This document shows positions 55,216 through 63,467 of a stretch of 64,000 bases of DNA, one piece after another. Position numbers and translations under genes: made by a program. Under the pieces are notes generated by a model. It did no database searches. It had not been told where the DNA came from and saw nothing but the letters and a program-made list of their open reading frames with translations. Origin of the DNA: Planctomycetota bacterium. Its GTDB lineage: Bacteria; Planctomycetota; UBA1135; GCA-002686595. Within the stretch, counting starts at the first letter, position 1, and every line of letters begins with the position of its first letter. Location: assembly GCA_002862085.1 (NCBI GenBank), contig PKCK01000063.1, forward strand, positions 62,001 to 126,000. The letters run 5' to 3'.

Positions 55216-56172
55216 TCAGAAGAGCCCGAGGTCGCGCATCGCGAGGACGTCCTCGTGGATCGCGCCTGCCGTCTTCTGGAGCAGCGCGCGGGACTCCGCG
55301 CGGAGAGGCAGCTCCACGATACGCTCGACTCCGCCGGCGCCGAGAATCGCGGGGACGCCCATGTACAGGTTCTCGATCCCGTACTCACCGTTGAGGAGAC
55401 ACGCGCAGGGAAGGAGCCGTTTCTCGTCCCGCAGGATCGAGGCGGCCATCGCGACGGACGCCGATGCCGGCGCGTACCAGGCGCTTCCGGTCTTGAGGAG
55501 CTTCACGATCTCGCCGCCACCCTTCTTGGTCCGCTCTCCCATCGCCTCGACGGCATCACGGTCCAGCAGGTCGAGGACCCCGATCCCACTGACCGTGCAG
55601 CGATCCGCCATCGGAACCATGGAGTCCCCGTGCGCCCCGAGGACCATGGCGTCGACGTCCTGAACGGCCGCGCCCGTTCCCTCGGCGATGAACCACGAAT
55701 AGCGCGCGGAGTCCAGCACGCCCGCCATGCCGATCACTCGCCGGGACGGGAACCCGAGATGATGCCGGATCAGCGTGACCATGGAGTCCAGTGGGTTCGT
55801 GACGACGATCACGATCGCCTCGGGAGACCCCGCGCGGATGTAGTCCGCCACGCTCCGCATCACCTGCCCGTTGACCTCGAGCAGATCAGAACGGCTCATC
55901 CCGGGCTTGCGAGGGAGGCCTGCGGTCACGATGAAGACGTCGCTGTCCTCCGTGTCCGCCGGGTCGTTGGTCCCGACGACGCGGCTCCCGAACCCCTCGA
56001 TCGCCGCGGACTGGTTCATGTCCAGAGCGATGCCCTGGGGTCGCCCCTCGGCGATGTCGATCAAGCAGATCTCCGGCGCCAGGTTCTTGAGGGCGGCGAG
56101 GTGTGCACAGGTGGAGCCGACGTAGCCGGCACCGACGACTGTCAGCTTCTTCTTGGGGATCGCGTTACTCAT
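55216..56172 (-). CDS. mdh: Malate dehydrogenase
   Basis: TCA cycle: malate to oxaloacetate with NAD. The 318-aa protein belongs to the LDH-like MDH branch. It has TVVGAGYVGSTCAHLAA (NAD loop), VTAGLPRKPGMSRSDLL (substrate-binding Arg residues; RKPGMSR has Arg rather than the Gln of lactate dehydrogenases), VVTNPLDSMV and GAHGDSMVPM with the catalytic His. A TATCCT box lies 23 nt upstream of the ATG. Functionally linked to fumC downstream. Confidence 0.95.
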   Translation of the reverse strand: MSNAIPKKKLTVVGAGYVGSTCAHLAALKNLAPEICLIDIAEGRPQGIALDMNQSAAIEGFGSRVVGTNDPADTEDSDVFIVTAGLPRKPGMSRSDLLEVNGQVMRSVADYIRAGSPEAIVIVVTNPLDSMVTLIRHHLGFPSRRVIGMAGVLDSARYSWFIAEGTGAAVQDVDAMVLGAHGDSMVPMADRCTVSGIGVLDLLDRDAVEAMGERTKKGGGEIVKLLKTGSAWYAPASASVAMAASILRDEKRLLPCACLLNGEYGIENLYMGVPAILGAGGVERIVELPLRAESRALLQKTAGAIHEDVLAMRDLGLF

Positions 56173-56269
56173 CGCAGGGGCAGGTCTGAGCAGGCAGGAT
56201 AATCAGCGCCGGGCGCTGGCGCACGGGATCACCCACGGCGCCGGCGTGCGTCGCATCCAGCCAGCCGCC

Positions 56270-57301
56270 TCAAGGCGCCAGGATCTCGGTCGCAGCCGCC
56301 ACGAGGGTGTCGACGTCCGCTTGCCCGACGTCGCAGTGCGTGACGAACCGAAGCACCTGGGGCCCGATGGGCATGACCTTCACGCCGCGGTCTCCGAGCG
56401 CGCTGGAGAGGTCGGCTGCGCTCATCCCCGACCGGGAGACCTCCACCATGACGATGTTCGTCTCGACCCTCCCGGGATCGGCCTCGAGCCCATCGAGGGC
56501 ATCGAGGCGCTCTGCGAGGTTCCGGGCAAGTGCGTGGTCGAGGGCGAGGCGCTGGACGTTGTCAGACAGCGCGACCCGCGCGGCGGCGGCGATGAGGCCA
56601 GCCTGACGCATCCAGCCGCCCAGTCGCTTGCGGACACGCATTGCACGCTCGACGAAGTCGTCATCGCCCGCGACCACCGATCCCACGGGAGCCCCGAGTC
56701 CCTTCGAGAGGCAGAGCGACACGGAGTCCACCAGGCTCGTCCATATCGGAGCGGCGCGACCCGAGGCCACCACGGCGTTCGCGAGCCGAGCTCCGTCGAG
56801 ATGAACGGGGATCCCGCGCTCCTTCGCCACCTCGCAAACGGCCGCGAACTCGTCCATCGGAACGACCACCCCGCCCGCCACGTTGTGGGTCTGCTCGAGG
56901 CACACGAGCGCCGTCCGGGGGCAGTGGATGAAGTTCGGCCGCACCATTTCGGCCACCTCGGCGGGATCCATGCGCCCGTCAGCACCGCCCAGGGTCATGC
57001 TCTGCAGCCCGTGGAGAAAGCCTGCGGCTCCCCCCTCGAAGGTGGTCACGTGCGCCCACCGCTGACAGATGATCTCGTCCCCCGGGCGGGTCCAGGACCC
57101 GAGCGCGACCTGGTTCGCCATGGTTCCCGAGGGCACGAACAGGGCGCGCGGCTTCCCGAGCCACTCCGCCGCCTCTGCCTCGAGGGCTCGCACGCTCGGG
57201 TCCCCGTCGAGGACGTCGTCCCCCACCTCGGCCTCCAGCATCGCCGCCCGCATCGCGGCGCTCGGGCGTGTGACGGTGTCGCTACGAAAATCAGCAGCCA
57301 T
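56270..57301 (-). CDS. ltaE: Low-specificity L-threonine aldolase
   Basis: PLP-dependent cleavage of threonine or allo-threonine to glycine and acetaldehyde. The 343-aa protein has FRSDTVTRPSAAM at the start, GDDVLDGDPSVRALE, FVPSGTMANQVAL, HLDGARLANAVV and SVSLCLSKGLGAPVGS, with the PLP Lys in LSKGLG. It follows the aminotransferase by 8 nt, so the two are an operon. Confidence 0.92.
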   Translation of the reverse strand: MAADFRSDTVTRPSAAMRAAMLEAEVGDDVLDGDPSVRALEAEAAEWLGKPRALFVPSGTMANQVALGSWTRPGDEIICQRWAHVTTFEGGAAGFLHGLQSMTLGGADGRMDPAEVAEMVRPNFIHCPRTALVCLEQTHNVAGGVVVPMDEFAAVCEVAKERGIPVHLDGARLANAVVASGRAAPIWTSLVDSVSLCLSKGLGAPVGSVVAGDDDFVERAMRVRKRLGGWMRQAGLIAAAARVALSDNVQRLALDHALARNLAERLDALDGLEADPGRVETNIVMVEVSRSGMSAADLSSALGDRGVKVMPIGPQVLRFVTHCDVGQADVDTLVAAATEILAP

Positions 57302-57309
57302 GGCCTCGG

Positions 57310-58485
57310 TCAGATCTCACGGTTCTCGAGATGCTCGCGCACGCGGCGGAGCCCCTCACGGATGTTCTCAGCGCTGTTGGCGTAGCTGAATCGCATGTAG
57401 CCCTCACCGAAGGCGCCGAAACTGGTCCCCGAGAGGCAGGCCACACCAGCGTCGTTCAACAGCTCGTGCTCGAGCACCCGGCTCTCTATACCGGTCCCCT
57501 TCGTGTTCGGGAAGGCGTAGAAGGCGCCCTTCGGCATCACGCAACTGAAGCCCGGAATCGAATTCAGCTCGGCATGGATGATCTTGCGCCGCTCGTCGAA
57601 GGCCGCGAGCATGCGGTCGACGGCGTCCTGGGGACCGCGCAGCGCCTCGATCGCCGCGACCTGCGTGACCGCGTTGGCGCAGCTCGACGAGTTGATCTGC
57701 AGTCGCTCCGCGTGTTCCACGAGGTGCTTGGGCCAGATCCCGTAGCCGAGACGCCACCCGGTCATGGCGTACGTCTTGCTCCAGCCGTCCAGGACGATCG
57801 ATCGATCCCTCAGGGAGTCGTACTGCAGGATCGAGACGTGCTCCTCGCCGTCGTAGAGCTGTCGGCTGTAGATCTCGTCGCAGAGCACCGTCACGTGCGG
57901 ATGCGCTTCGAGACCGGCGACGAGCGCGGCGAACTCGGCGCGCGGGACGATCCCGCCGGTTGGATTCGCCGGCGTGTTGACGATCAGGAGCGAGGTCGCG
58001 GGTGTGATCTGTGCGAGCACCTCCTCGGCGCGGAAGGCGAACCCCCTCTCCTCGGGCAGCGCGTAGGGAACAGCGCGGGCCCCCGACCAGTGGATCACGC
58101 TCTCGTAGATCGGGAAGCCCGGGTTCGGGTACAGGATCTCCTTGCCCGGTTCTCCGAACATCATGATCGCGTAGAACATCGTCGGCTTGCCGCCAGGCAC
58201 GATGAGCACCTGGTCCGCGTCCACCTCGGCGCCGCGGAAGTCTCGGATGTTGTCGACGACGGCCTCCCGAAGCTCCGGGATCCCCTTCGCGGGCGTGTAC
58301 TTGTGCCAGCCGTCGGCGAGGGCCTTCTTGCCGGCCTCGACGATGTTCTCGGGCGTCTCGAAGTCCGGAGCTCCGATGTGCAGGTGAACGATGTCCTTGC
58401 CAGCGGCCTCGAGGGCCTTCGCCTTGGCGAAGACCTCGAAGGCCGTTTCGGTCCCGAGGACGGACATGCGGGCGCTGAGGGTCAT
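57310..58485 (-). CDS. Class I/II pyridoxal-phosphate aminotransferase
   Basis: A 391-aa fold-type I aminotransferase, probably aspartate-type. Motifs are HLHIGAPDFETPENI, YTPAKGIPELREAV, NTPANPTGG, LCDEIYSRQLYD and LDGWSKTYAMTGWRLGY, where the Lys (about 237) binds PLP. A close alternative is a LL-diaminopimelate-type or alanine aminotransferase; substrate cannot be fixed from motifs. ATG 58485 is used; the in-frame extension to 58566 is unlike other members. Operon with ltaE. Confidence 0.9.
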   Translation of the reverse strand: MTLSARMSVLGTETAFEVFAKAKALEAAGKDIVHLHIGAPDFETPENIVEAGKKALADGWHKYTPAKGIPELREAVVDNIRDFRGAEVDADQVLIVPGGKPTMFYAIMMFGEPGKEILYPNPGFPIYESVIHWSGARAVPYALPEERGFAFRAEEVLAQITPATSLLIVNTPANPTGGIVPRAEFAALVAGLEAHPHVTVLCDEIYSRQLYDGEEHVSILQYDSLRDRSIVLDGWSKTYAMTGWRLGYGIWPKHLVEHAERLQINSSSCANAVTQVAAIEALRGPQDAVDRMLAAFDERRKIIHAELNSIPGFSCVMPKGAFYAFPNTKGTGIESRVLEHELLNDAGVACLSGTSFGAFGEGYMRFSYANSAENIREGLRRVREHLENREI

Positions 58486-58618
58486 CTCTCGAACGATCCT
58501 TGTGACTTCTTGGCCGGAGGAGGGCCCGGCAGGGCTTTGGTCCCCGCGAGCTCCGATCGTGATCACGGGCGCAGAGGATACTGCCCCGGCCGACTGTGGC
58601 CGAGCCGCGCCGCCCGAC

Positions 58619-58624
58619 TATCCT
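58619..58624 (+). promoter_or_regulatory. Putative -10 element (TATCCT) of the ABC transporter operon
   Basis: TATCCT, then CCCCGT, then ATG 58631; 6-nt gap. The same CTATCCTCCCCG block precedes the sulfatase-family gene. Confidence 0.4.
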
Positions 58625-58630
58625 CCCCGT

Positions 58631-59704
58631 ATGAGCCGCCAACCCCTTTCCCCGAGCCCCTCCAGGCTGATCCCGCTGCTCCTGACGTGCACCGCCCTCG
58701 CGGGCTGCGGGAGGGAGCCGGACCTCGTCGTGAGGGTGTCCCTCGATCAGATCTTCTCGGAGGAGCTGATCCGTGAGTTCGAGGCCCAGACGGGCCTCGA
58801 CGTGAAGGCGCAGTACGACATCGAGCAGACGAAGACCGTCGGCCACGTGAGGGCCATCATCGAGGAGGCGCGGACCCGTCCGCGCACGGACGTCTTCTGG
58901 AACAACGAGATCGCGCAGACGATCCGTCTCGCCGAGCTCGGGCTGCTCCAGCCGTACGAGTCCCCGGCGGCCGCCGACGTCCCCGCCACGTTCAAGGACC
59001 CCTCCGCCCTCTGGGTCGGCTTCGGTGCCCGTGCTCGGGTCCTCATCGTCAACACCGATCTCGTCGCCGCGGGCCAGGAGCCGTCGGGGACGCTCGATCT
59101 GTTCGACGAGCGGTGGCGAGGCAAGTGCGGGATCGCTCGTCCGCTGACCGGAACGACGCTCACCCACGCCACCGCGCTCTACCAAACGATGGGCGAGGAG
59201 TGGACAGCCGGCTTCATGAACGAACTCGTCGAGGCGAATGGGAAAGGGCAGGTCCAGATCCTCGAGTCGAACGGTCAGGCCATGAAGCTCGTGGAGAACG
59301 GAGAGCTCTCCTGGGCCTTCACAGACACCGACGACTTCAACGTCGCACGCATGGACGGAAGCCCGGTCCAACGCGTCTATCCCGATCAGGTGGTCGCGAA
59401 GGGCTGCCTGCAGCGCGACGGCGAACCCCTCGGGACCCTCTTGATCCCGAACAGCATCATGCTGCTCGCGGACGCCCCCCACCCGGAGAACGCGAAGCGC
59501 TTCATCGACTGGGTCCTCTCCAAGGAGCTGGAGGAGCGACTCGCGAACTCGCGGTCGGCCCAGATCCCCGTAAGGAGAGATGTCCCGCGTCCGGCGCACG
59601 TCGGCAAGATCGGTGACTTCCGCGCGATGGGAGTCGACTACGTGACGCTGGGGCGGACCATCGGCGAGCGCACGGAGGCGCTCAAGGAGATCTTCCTTCG
59701 CTGA
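58631..59704 (+). CDS. ABC transporter substrate-binding lipoprotein (iron-type, FbpA-like)
   Basis: A 357-aa periplasmic binding protein with lipobox ALAGC (Cys about 26). It matches the Fe(III)/FutA-FbpA family: FEAQTGLDVKAQYDIEQTKT, DVFWNNEIAQTIRLAELG, FGARARVLIVNTDLV and the DFNVARMDGSPVQRVYPDQ segment. Tyr and Asp residues that could ligand iron are present but I cannot assign them. Followed by a permease and ATPase, giving a complete importer. Cargo could also be another small ion such as thiamine. Confidence 0.88.
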   Translation: MSRQPLSPSPSRLIPLLLTCTALAGCGREPDLVVRVSLDQIFSEELIREFEAQTGLDVKAQYDIEQTKTVGHVRAIIEEARTRPRTDVFWNNEIAQTIRLAELGLLQPYESPAAADVPATFKDPSALWVGFGARARVLIVNTDLVAAGQEPSGTLDLFDERWRGKCGIARPLTGTTLTHATALYQTMGEEWTAGFMNELVEANGKGQVQILESNGQAMKLVENGELSWAFTDTDDFNVARMDGSPVQRVYPDQVVAKGCLQRDGEPLGTLLIPNSIMLLADAPHPENAKRFIDWVLSKELEERLANSRSAQIPVRRDVPRPAHVGKIGDFRAMGVDYVTLGRTIGERTEALKEIFLR

Positions 59705-59790
59705 CGAGCACACCGCGGCCCTGAGCTCGCTGGCGGCACACGGAGTCGCCTGCTCGAGACCCTGCTTTCCAGCCGCGCCAGAGACCGCCG

Positions 59791-61662
59791 ATGGGACCCC
59801 ACGCCGCAAGACCGAGCCGGATGCTCAGCTGGCCCGCCCTGGGCGCGTTCATGGCTGTCGGGCTCGCGCCCCTCGCGGTCATGTTCGTACGCCTGCAGGA
59901 GGATCCACGCGCGATCGCGGCCCTGATGGATGAGCGCACGCTGGGCCTTTTGGGCCGGACCACATTGCTCGGATGTGGCGCGGCGCTCGTCGCGCTGGTG
60001 ATCGGTCTCCCCTTCGGCTTCCTCGTCGCCAGGACGAACGTCCCCGGCGCCGCGGCGCTCCGGACGCTGGGCGTGGTCCCGATCCTGGTCCCCCCGATCA
60101 TGCTCGCGATGACCTGGACGATGGTGCTCGACGCGAGGGGTCCGCTGATGTGCGCTCTGATCCTCGGCTTCGCGACCTTCCCCCTGGTGAGCCTGTTCAC
60201 GAGCCGCGCAGCCGAGCGGATCGACACCAGGCGGGAGGAGGCCGCCCGCCTCATCGGCGGCCTGCCGGCGGTCCTCTCGCTGAATCTCCAGCTCGTCCTC
60301 CCAGCGGCCCTCGGTGGCGCGCTCCTGAGCTTCATCGTTGCGATCAACGACTTCGCGCTTCCCGACTACGTGTCGGCGGTGGGGAGGAAATTCAACGTCT
60401 ACGCGGGGGAGGTCTTCAGCACCTGGCAGGTCGACGGAAAGGAGGCCCGAGCCGTCGCGACGGCGCTCCCACTGGTCGCCCTGACCCTCCTCGCGATCAC
60501 GCCGCTGCTCATGCTGAGGCGTCGTGATCAACTCACCACGATCGACGGGGATTTCGAAGCGCCGGGCCGCATCCAGCTCGGCCGCTGGCGGTCGGTCGCG
60601 ACCACCTTCTGCGTCCTCGTGGTCGCGGTCGCAGCCATCCTCCCCATCGGCCGCCTCGCCTACGAAGCCGGTGGAGGTCCGCGGGTCTTCAGCGGGATCT
60701 CCATCAGGCGAGTCGCCTGGCTCCAGGGCGGCGGCGCTGCTGCCAATGCTCCCGCTCCGACCGGGAGCCCGGCCGGCGGACAGGACCTCTCCAAGGCCGC
60801 TCGCGAGGCCACCGTCGAGAAGTCCCAGAACGCCGCCCTGCTCTCCGCCGGGCTCGAGCCGCGGGCGCAGCCTCCGGCGCAGGTGGCCCCATCGGCGATG
60901 CGCAATCGAGCCGTCGACCTTGCAGCGCCCGAGGTCGCGGCCGCCATCGCCGCACGCGAAGGTGACGACGTCTCCGACGCCGGCGGCGGCATCCCCGTGT
61001 TCGTCGGCAACCTCCGGGCCGCGTTCGCGCGCGCGTTCGAACTGTCGAGAGAGAGCCTCGCCTCCAGTCTGCTCATCGCGTTGCTGACCGCGTCGATCTG
61101 CCTTCCGCTGGCGCTCGTCCTGGGCCACGCAGTGCGAAGGTCGCGCCGAGGCGCGCTTCTCCAGGTCGCGTCCCTCCTCCCGCTGGTGGTCCCTGCGACC
61201 CTCTTCGGCATCGGCACGATCGTGCTGTGGAACAGGGAGTTCTCCGCTCGCTTCTACGACAGCCAGGGCCTCGTGGTCCTCCTCTTCGTCGGACGGTTCC
61301 TCGGCATCGCGGTGCTGATCGTCTCCGGCGCCATCGCGTCGTACAGCGTCAGGCTCGAGGAGTCAGCGCGCCTCGCTGGTGCCGGCCCGATCGGTCGCTT
61401 GTTCATGGTGGTCGCGCCAGGCATCTGGCCGACCCTCGTTGGAACATGGATCGCGATCTTCGCCCTGTCGATCCGCGAACTGGACGCAGCGGTGCTCGTC
61501 CCGGCCGCCAACGACACCGCCATGTTCCGCGTCTTCAACGCGGTCCACTTCGGTCGCGACGACTTCGTCTCCGCCCTGGCGCTCCTCGTCATCTTCTCCA
61601 TCCTCCTGCCCGGCGCCCTCTGGTCCCTGTTCTTCAGGGCTCGCCTGCGTTTCCTGCCGTGA
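59791..61662 (+). CDS. ABC transporter permease (FbpB-like, two-domain)
   Basis: A 623-aa permease fused from two BPD_transp_1 halves (about 60-240 and 420-610). Both have the EAA-type loop (EEAARLIGGLPA and EESARLAGAGPI). Between them, residues about 309-403 form an Ala/Pro/Gln-rich insert with no hydrophobic helix, longer than in typical FbpB proteins. An in-frame ATG at 59821 is an alternative start. It overlaps the ATPase start as GTGA. Confidence 0.88.
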   Translation: MGPHAARPSRMLSWPALGAFMAVGLAPLAVMFVRLQEDPRAIAALMDERTLGLLGRTTLLGCGAALVALVIGLPFGFLVARTNVPGAAALRTLGVVPILVPPIMLAMTWTMVLDARGPLMCALILGFATFPLVSLFTSRAAERIDTRREEAARLIGGLPAVLSLNLQLVLPAALGGALLSFIVAINDFALPDYVSAVGRKFNVYAGEVFSTWQVDGKEARAVATALPLVALTLLAITPLLMLRRRDQLTTIDGDFEAPGRIQLGRWRSVATTFCVLVVAVAAILPIGRLAYEAGGGPRVFSGISIRRVAWLQGGGAAANAPAPTGSPAGGQDLSKAAREATVEKSQNAALLSAGLEPRAQPPAQVAPSAMRNRAVDLAAPEVAAAIAAREGDDVSDAGGGIPVFVGNLRAAFARAFELSRESLASSLLIALLTASICLPLALVLGHAVRRSRRGALLQVASLLPLVVPATLFGIGTIVLWNREFSARFYDSQGLVVLLFVGRFLGIAVLIVSGAIASYSVRLEESARLAGAGPIGRLFMVVAPGIWPTLVGTWIAIFALSIRELDAAVLVPAANDTAMFRVFNAVHFGRDDFVSALALLVIFSILLPGALWSLFFRARLRFLP

Positions 61663-62351
61663 TCGACCAGCAACAGAACGTCCCCGCGATCAGCTGCGCG
61701 AACCTGAGCGTCACGGCCGGCCCGGTCACTCTGATCCGGGACATCTCCCTCGACGTGGCGCAGGGAGAACACGTGCTGCTCGTGGGTCCGTCGGGAAGCG
61801 GGAAGACCACGCTCCTCCGCGCGATCGCCGGACTCGTGGTCCCCGCTGCAGGTGAGGTCTCCCTGTTCGGCCGCATCGCAAGCGTGCCGGGAAGGACTCC
61901 TGTACCGCCCGAGGACCGCGGCACCCAGATGATGTTCCAGGGGGGCGCACTTTGGCCGCACCTCTCCGTCGCCGGGACCCTCGAATTCGTCCTCAAACGA
62001 CGAACCTCGCTCGACTCCAAGGCCCGCGGTTCACGAATCGGCGAGCTCCTCGAACTCGTCGACCTCGAGGGGTTCGAGACGCGCCGCGCGCCCAGCCTCT
62101 CGGGCGGCGAGGCCCAGCGACTCGCTCTGGCGAGGGCCCTCGCGGCCGAGCCCCGGATCCTGCTGCTCGACGAGCCCCTCGGCCCGCTCGACGCTCCGCG
62201 GCGACAGGCGCTGCTGGATCGTCTCCTGGACCTGGGCGGCCGATTCGACCTCACCGTGCTCCATGTCACGCACGATCCCTCCGAGGCCAGCCGGATCGCG
62301 ACCCGGACCATCTCGATCCGGGAAGGCGGTCGTCTGGCGGCCTCCGACTGA
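61659..62351 (+). CDS. ABC transporter ATP-binding protein (FbpC-like)
   Basis: A 230-aa ATPase. It has Walker A GPSGSGKT (43-50), a Q-loop (MMFQGGALWPHL), signature LSGGEAQRLALARAL, Walker B ILLLDEPLG and a switch His (HVTHD). It lacks the C-terminal regulatory domain of classical FbpC (about 350 aa). The GTG start overlaps the permease stop, GTGA, so it is coupled. Confidence 0.9.
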   Translation: MIDQQQNVPAISCANLSVTAGPVTLIRDISLDVAQGEHVLLVGPSGSGKTTLLRAIAGLVVPAAGEVSLFGRIASVPGRTPVPPEDRGTQMMFQGGALWPHLSVAGTLEFVLKRRTSLDSKARGSRIGELLELVDLEGFETRRAPSLSGGEAQRLALARALAAEPRILLLDEPLGPLDAPRRQALLDRLLDLGGRFDLTVLHVTHDPSEASRIATRTISIREGGRLAASD

Positions 62352-62441
62352 GGGCCTCCCGCGACCTCTCGCCGCGGGGATTCGCTTCCCCCTCGATGCG
62401 CTGGCGTGACCGCGCCCCGGAAGGTGAGCTATGAGGGCGCC

Positions 62442-63467
62442 ATGCGAATCGTCTCGGGAATCGTCGTGCTGCTCCTCGCGAGCTGGTTCCTCTCCGCGCT
62501 CCTCGGAACGCCGGAGGAGTCCGCGGCGGCGCAGACCCCGACCGAGTGGATCAGCTCCTCCCAGTGCGCGGAGTGCCACCAGCAGATCTACGACGAGTGG
62601 AAGAGCTCGCCCCACGCGAACGCGTGGAACAACGAGGACGTCAGGGCGCAGTCGGACGACTTCGCCAACAAGGACTGCATCGACTGCCATGCGCCACGTC
62701 CGGTCTTCGAGACGGGTCTCGGCAAGCGCGTGCTGCCCCGCTCGGCGAGGCGTTCGGAGGGCGTCGACTGCCTGACGTGCCATCTCCTGCCGGACGGTGG
62801 CATGGCGGCGACCATCACCAATCCCCGCGCAGCCTGCCAGCCCACGACGCGCCGCGAACTGCAGCGAGTGAGCCTCTGCGCCGGGTGCCATGACCAGCAC
62901 AAGACCGTCCAGCAGTGGAAGGCAACGCCCCACGCGGAGCACCGTGAGGGCTGCATGGAGTGCCACATGCCCTACCGGGACGGGACGCCGGAGGGCGGGC
63001 GTGTCCACGTCATGCCGGGGGGGCACTACATCGAGATGGTCCGCTCGGCGGTCGAGCTCACGGCGGCCCGCGGAGCTGACGGAGTGGCACGAGTGACGCT
63101 CGAGAACACCAGCGGCCACGCTTATCCCACGGACGAGCGCAGTCGCGCATCGGATCTGTGGTGGCGCACCCTCCCGGCCGAGGAGGGTGTGGAACCCGGT
63201 CCGTGGACCCACCTCCACAGGATCCGGGACCCCTACCGCCACGAGAAGGACCTCGCCAGCACACTGCTCCACTGGGGTGAGACCCGGACGCTCAGGGTCG
63301 AGGACAGCGACGGGACGGCCGTTGAAGGGCGTGTCGAGGTGGTCCTCGTCTACAAACGAACGCCCTACTACCGGGATACGGAGACGGGCCTCGCGATGCA
63401 TCTGGTCGACGTGGAGGACCCCTTCCAGGACTCCGACCTCGTCCACCGCGTGACCATCGAGCCTTGA
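62442..63467 (+). CDS. Pentaheme c-type cytochrome, cytochrome c554-like
   Basis: A 341-aa protein with an N-terminal membrane/signal segment (about 4-24) and five CxxCH sites at 42-46 (CAECH), 79-83 (CIDCH), 110-114 (CLTCH), 146-150 (CAGCH) and 171-175 (CMECH). QIYDEWKSSPHANAW after the first heme is typical of the cytochrome c554/c-prime domain. The C-terminal 130 residues are beta-rich. ATG 62442 has GAGGG 5 nt before it. A lipoprotein gene follows with a TTGA overlap. Electron transfer is certain in kind; donor and acceptor are not. Confidence 0.9.
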   Translation: MRIVSGIVVLLLASWFLSALLGTPEESAAAQTPTEWISSSQCAECHQQIYDEWKSSPHANAWNNEDVRAQSDDFANKDCIDCHAPRPVFETGLGKRVLPRSARRSEGVDCLTCHLLPDGGMAATITNPRAACQPTTRRELQRVSLCAGCHDQHKTVQQWKATPHAEHREGCMECHMPYRDGTPEGGRVHVMPGGHYIEMVRSAVELTAARGADGVARVTLENTSGHAYPTDERSRASDLWWRTLPAEEGVEPGPWTHLHRIRDPYRHEKDLASTLLHWGETRTLRVEDSDGTAVEGRVEVVLVYKRTPYYRDTETGLAMHLVDVEDPFQDSDLVHRVTIEP

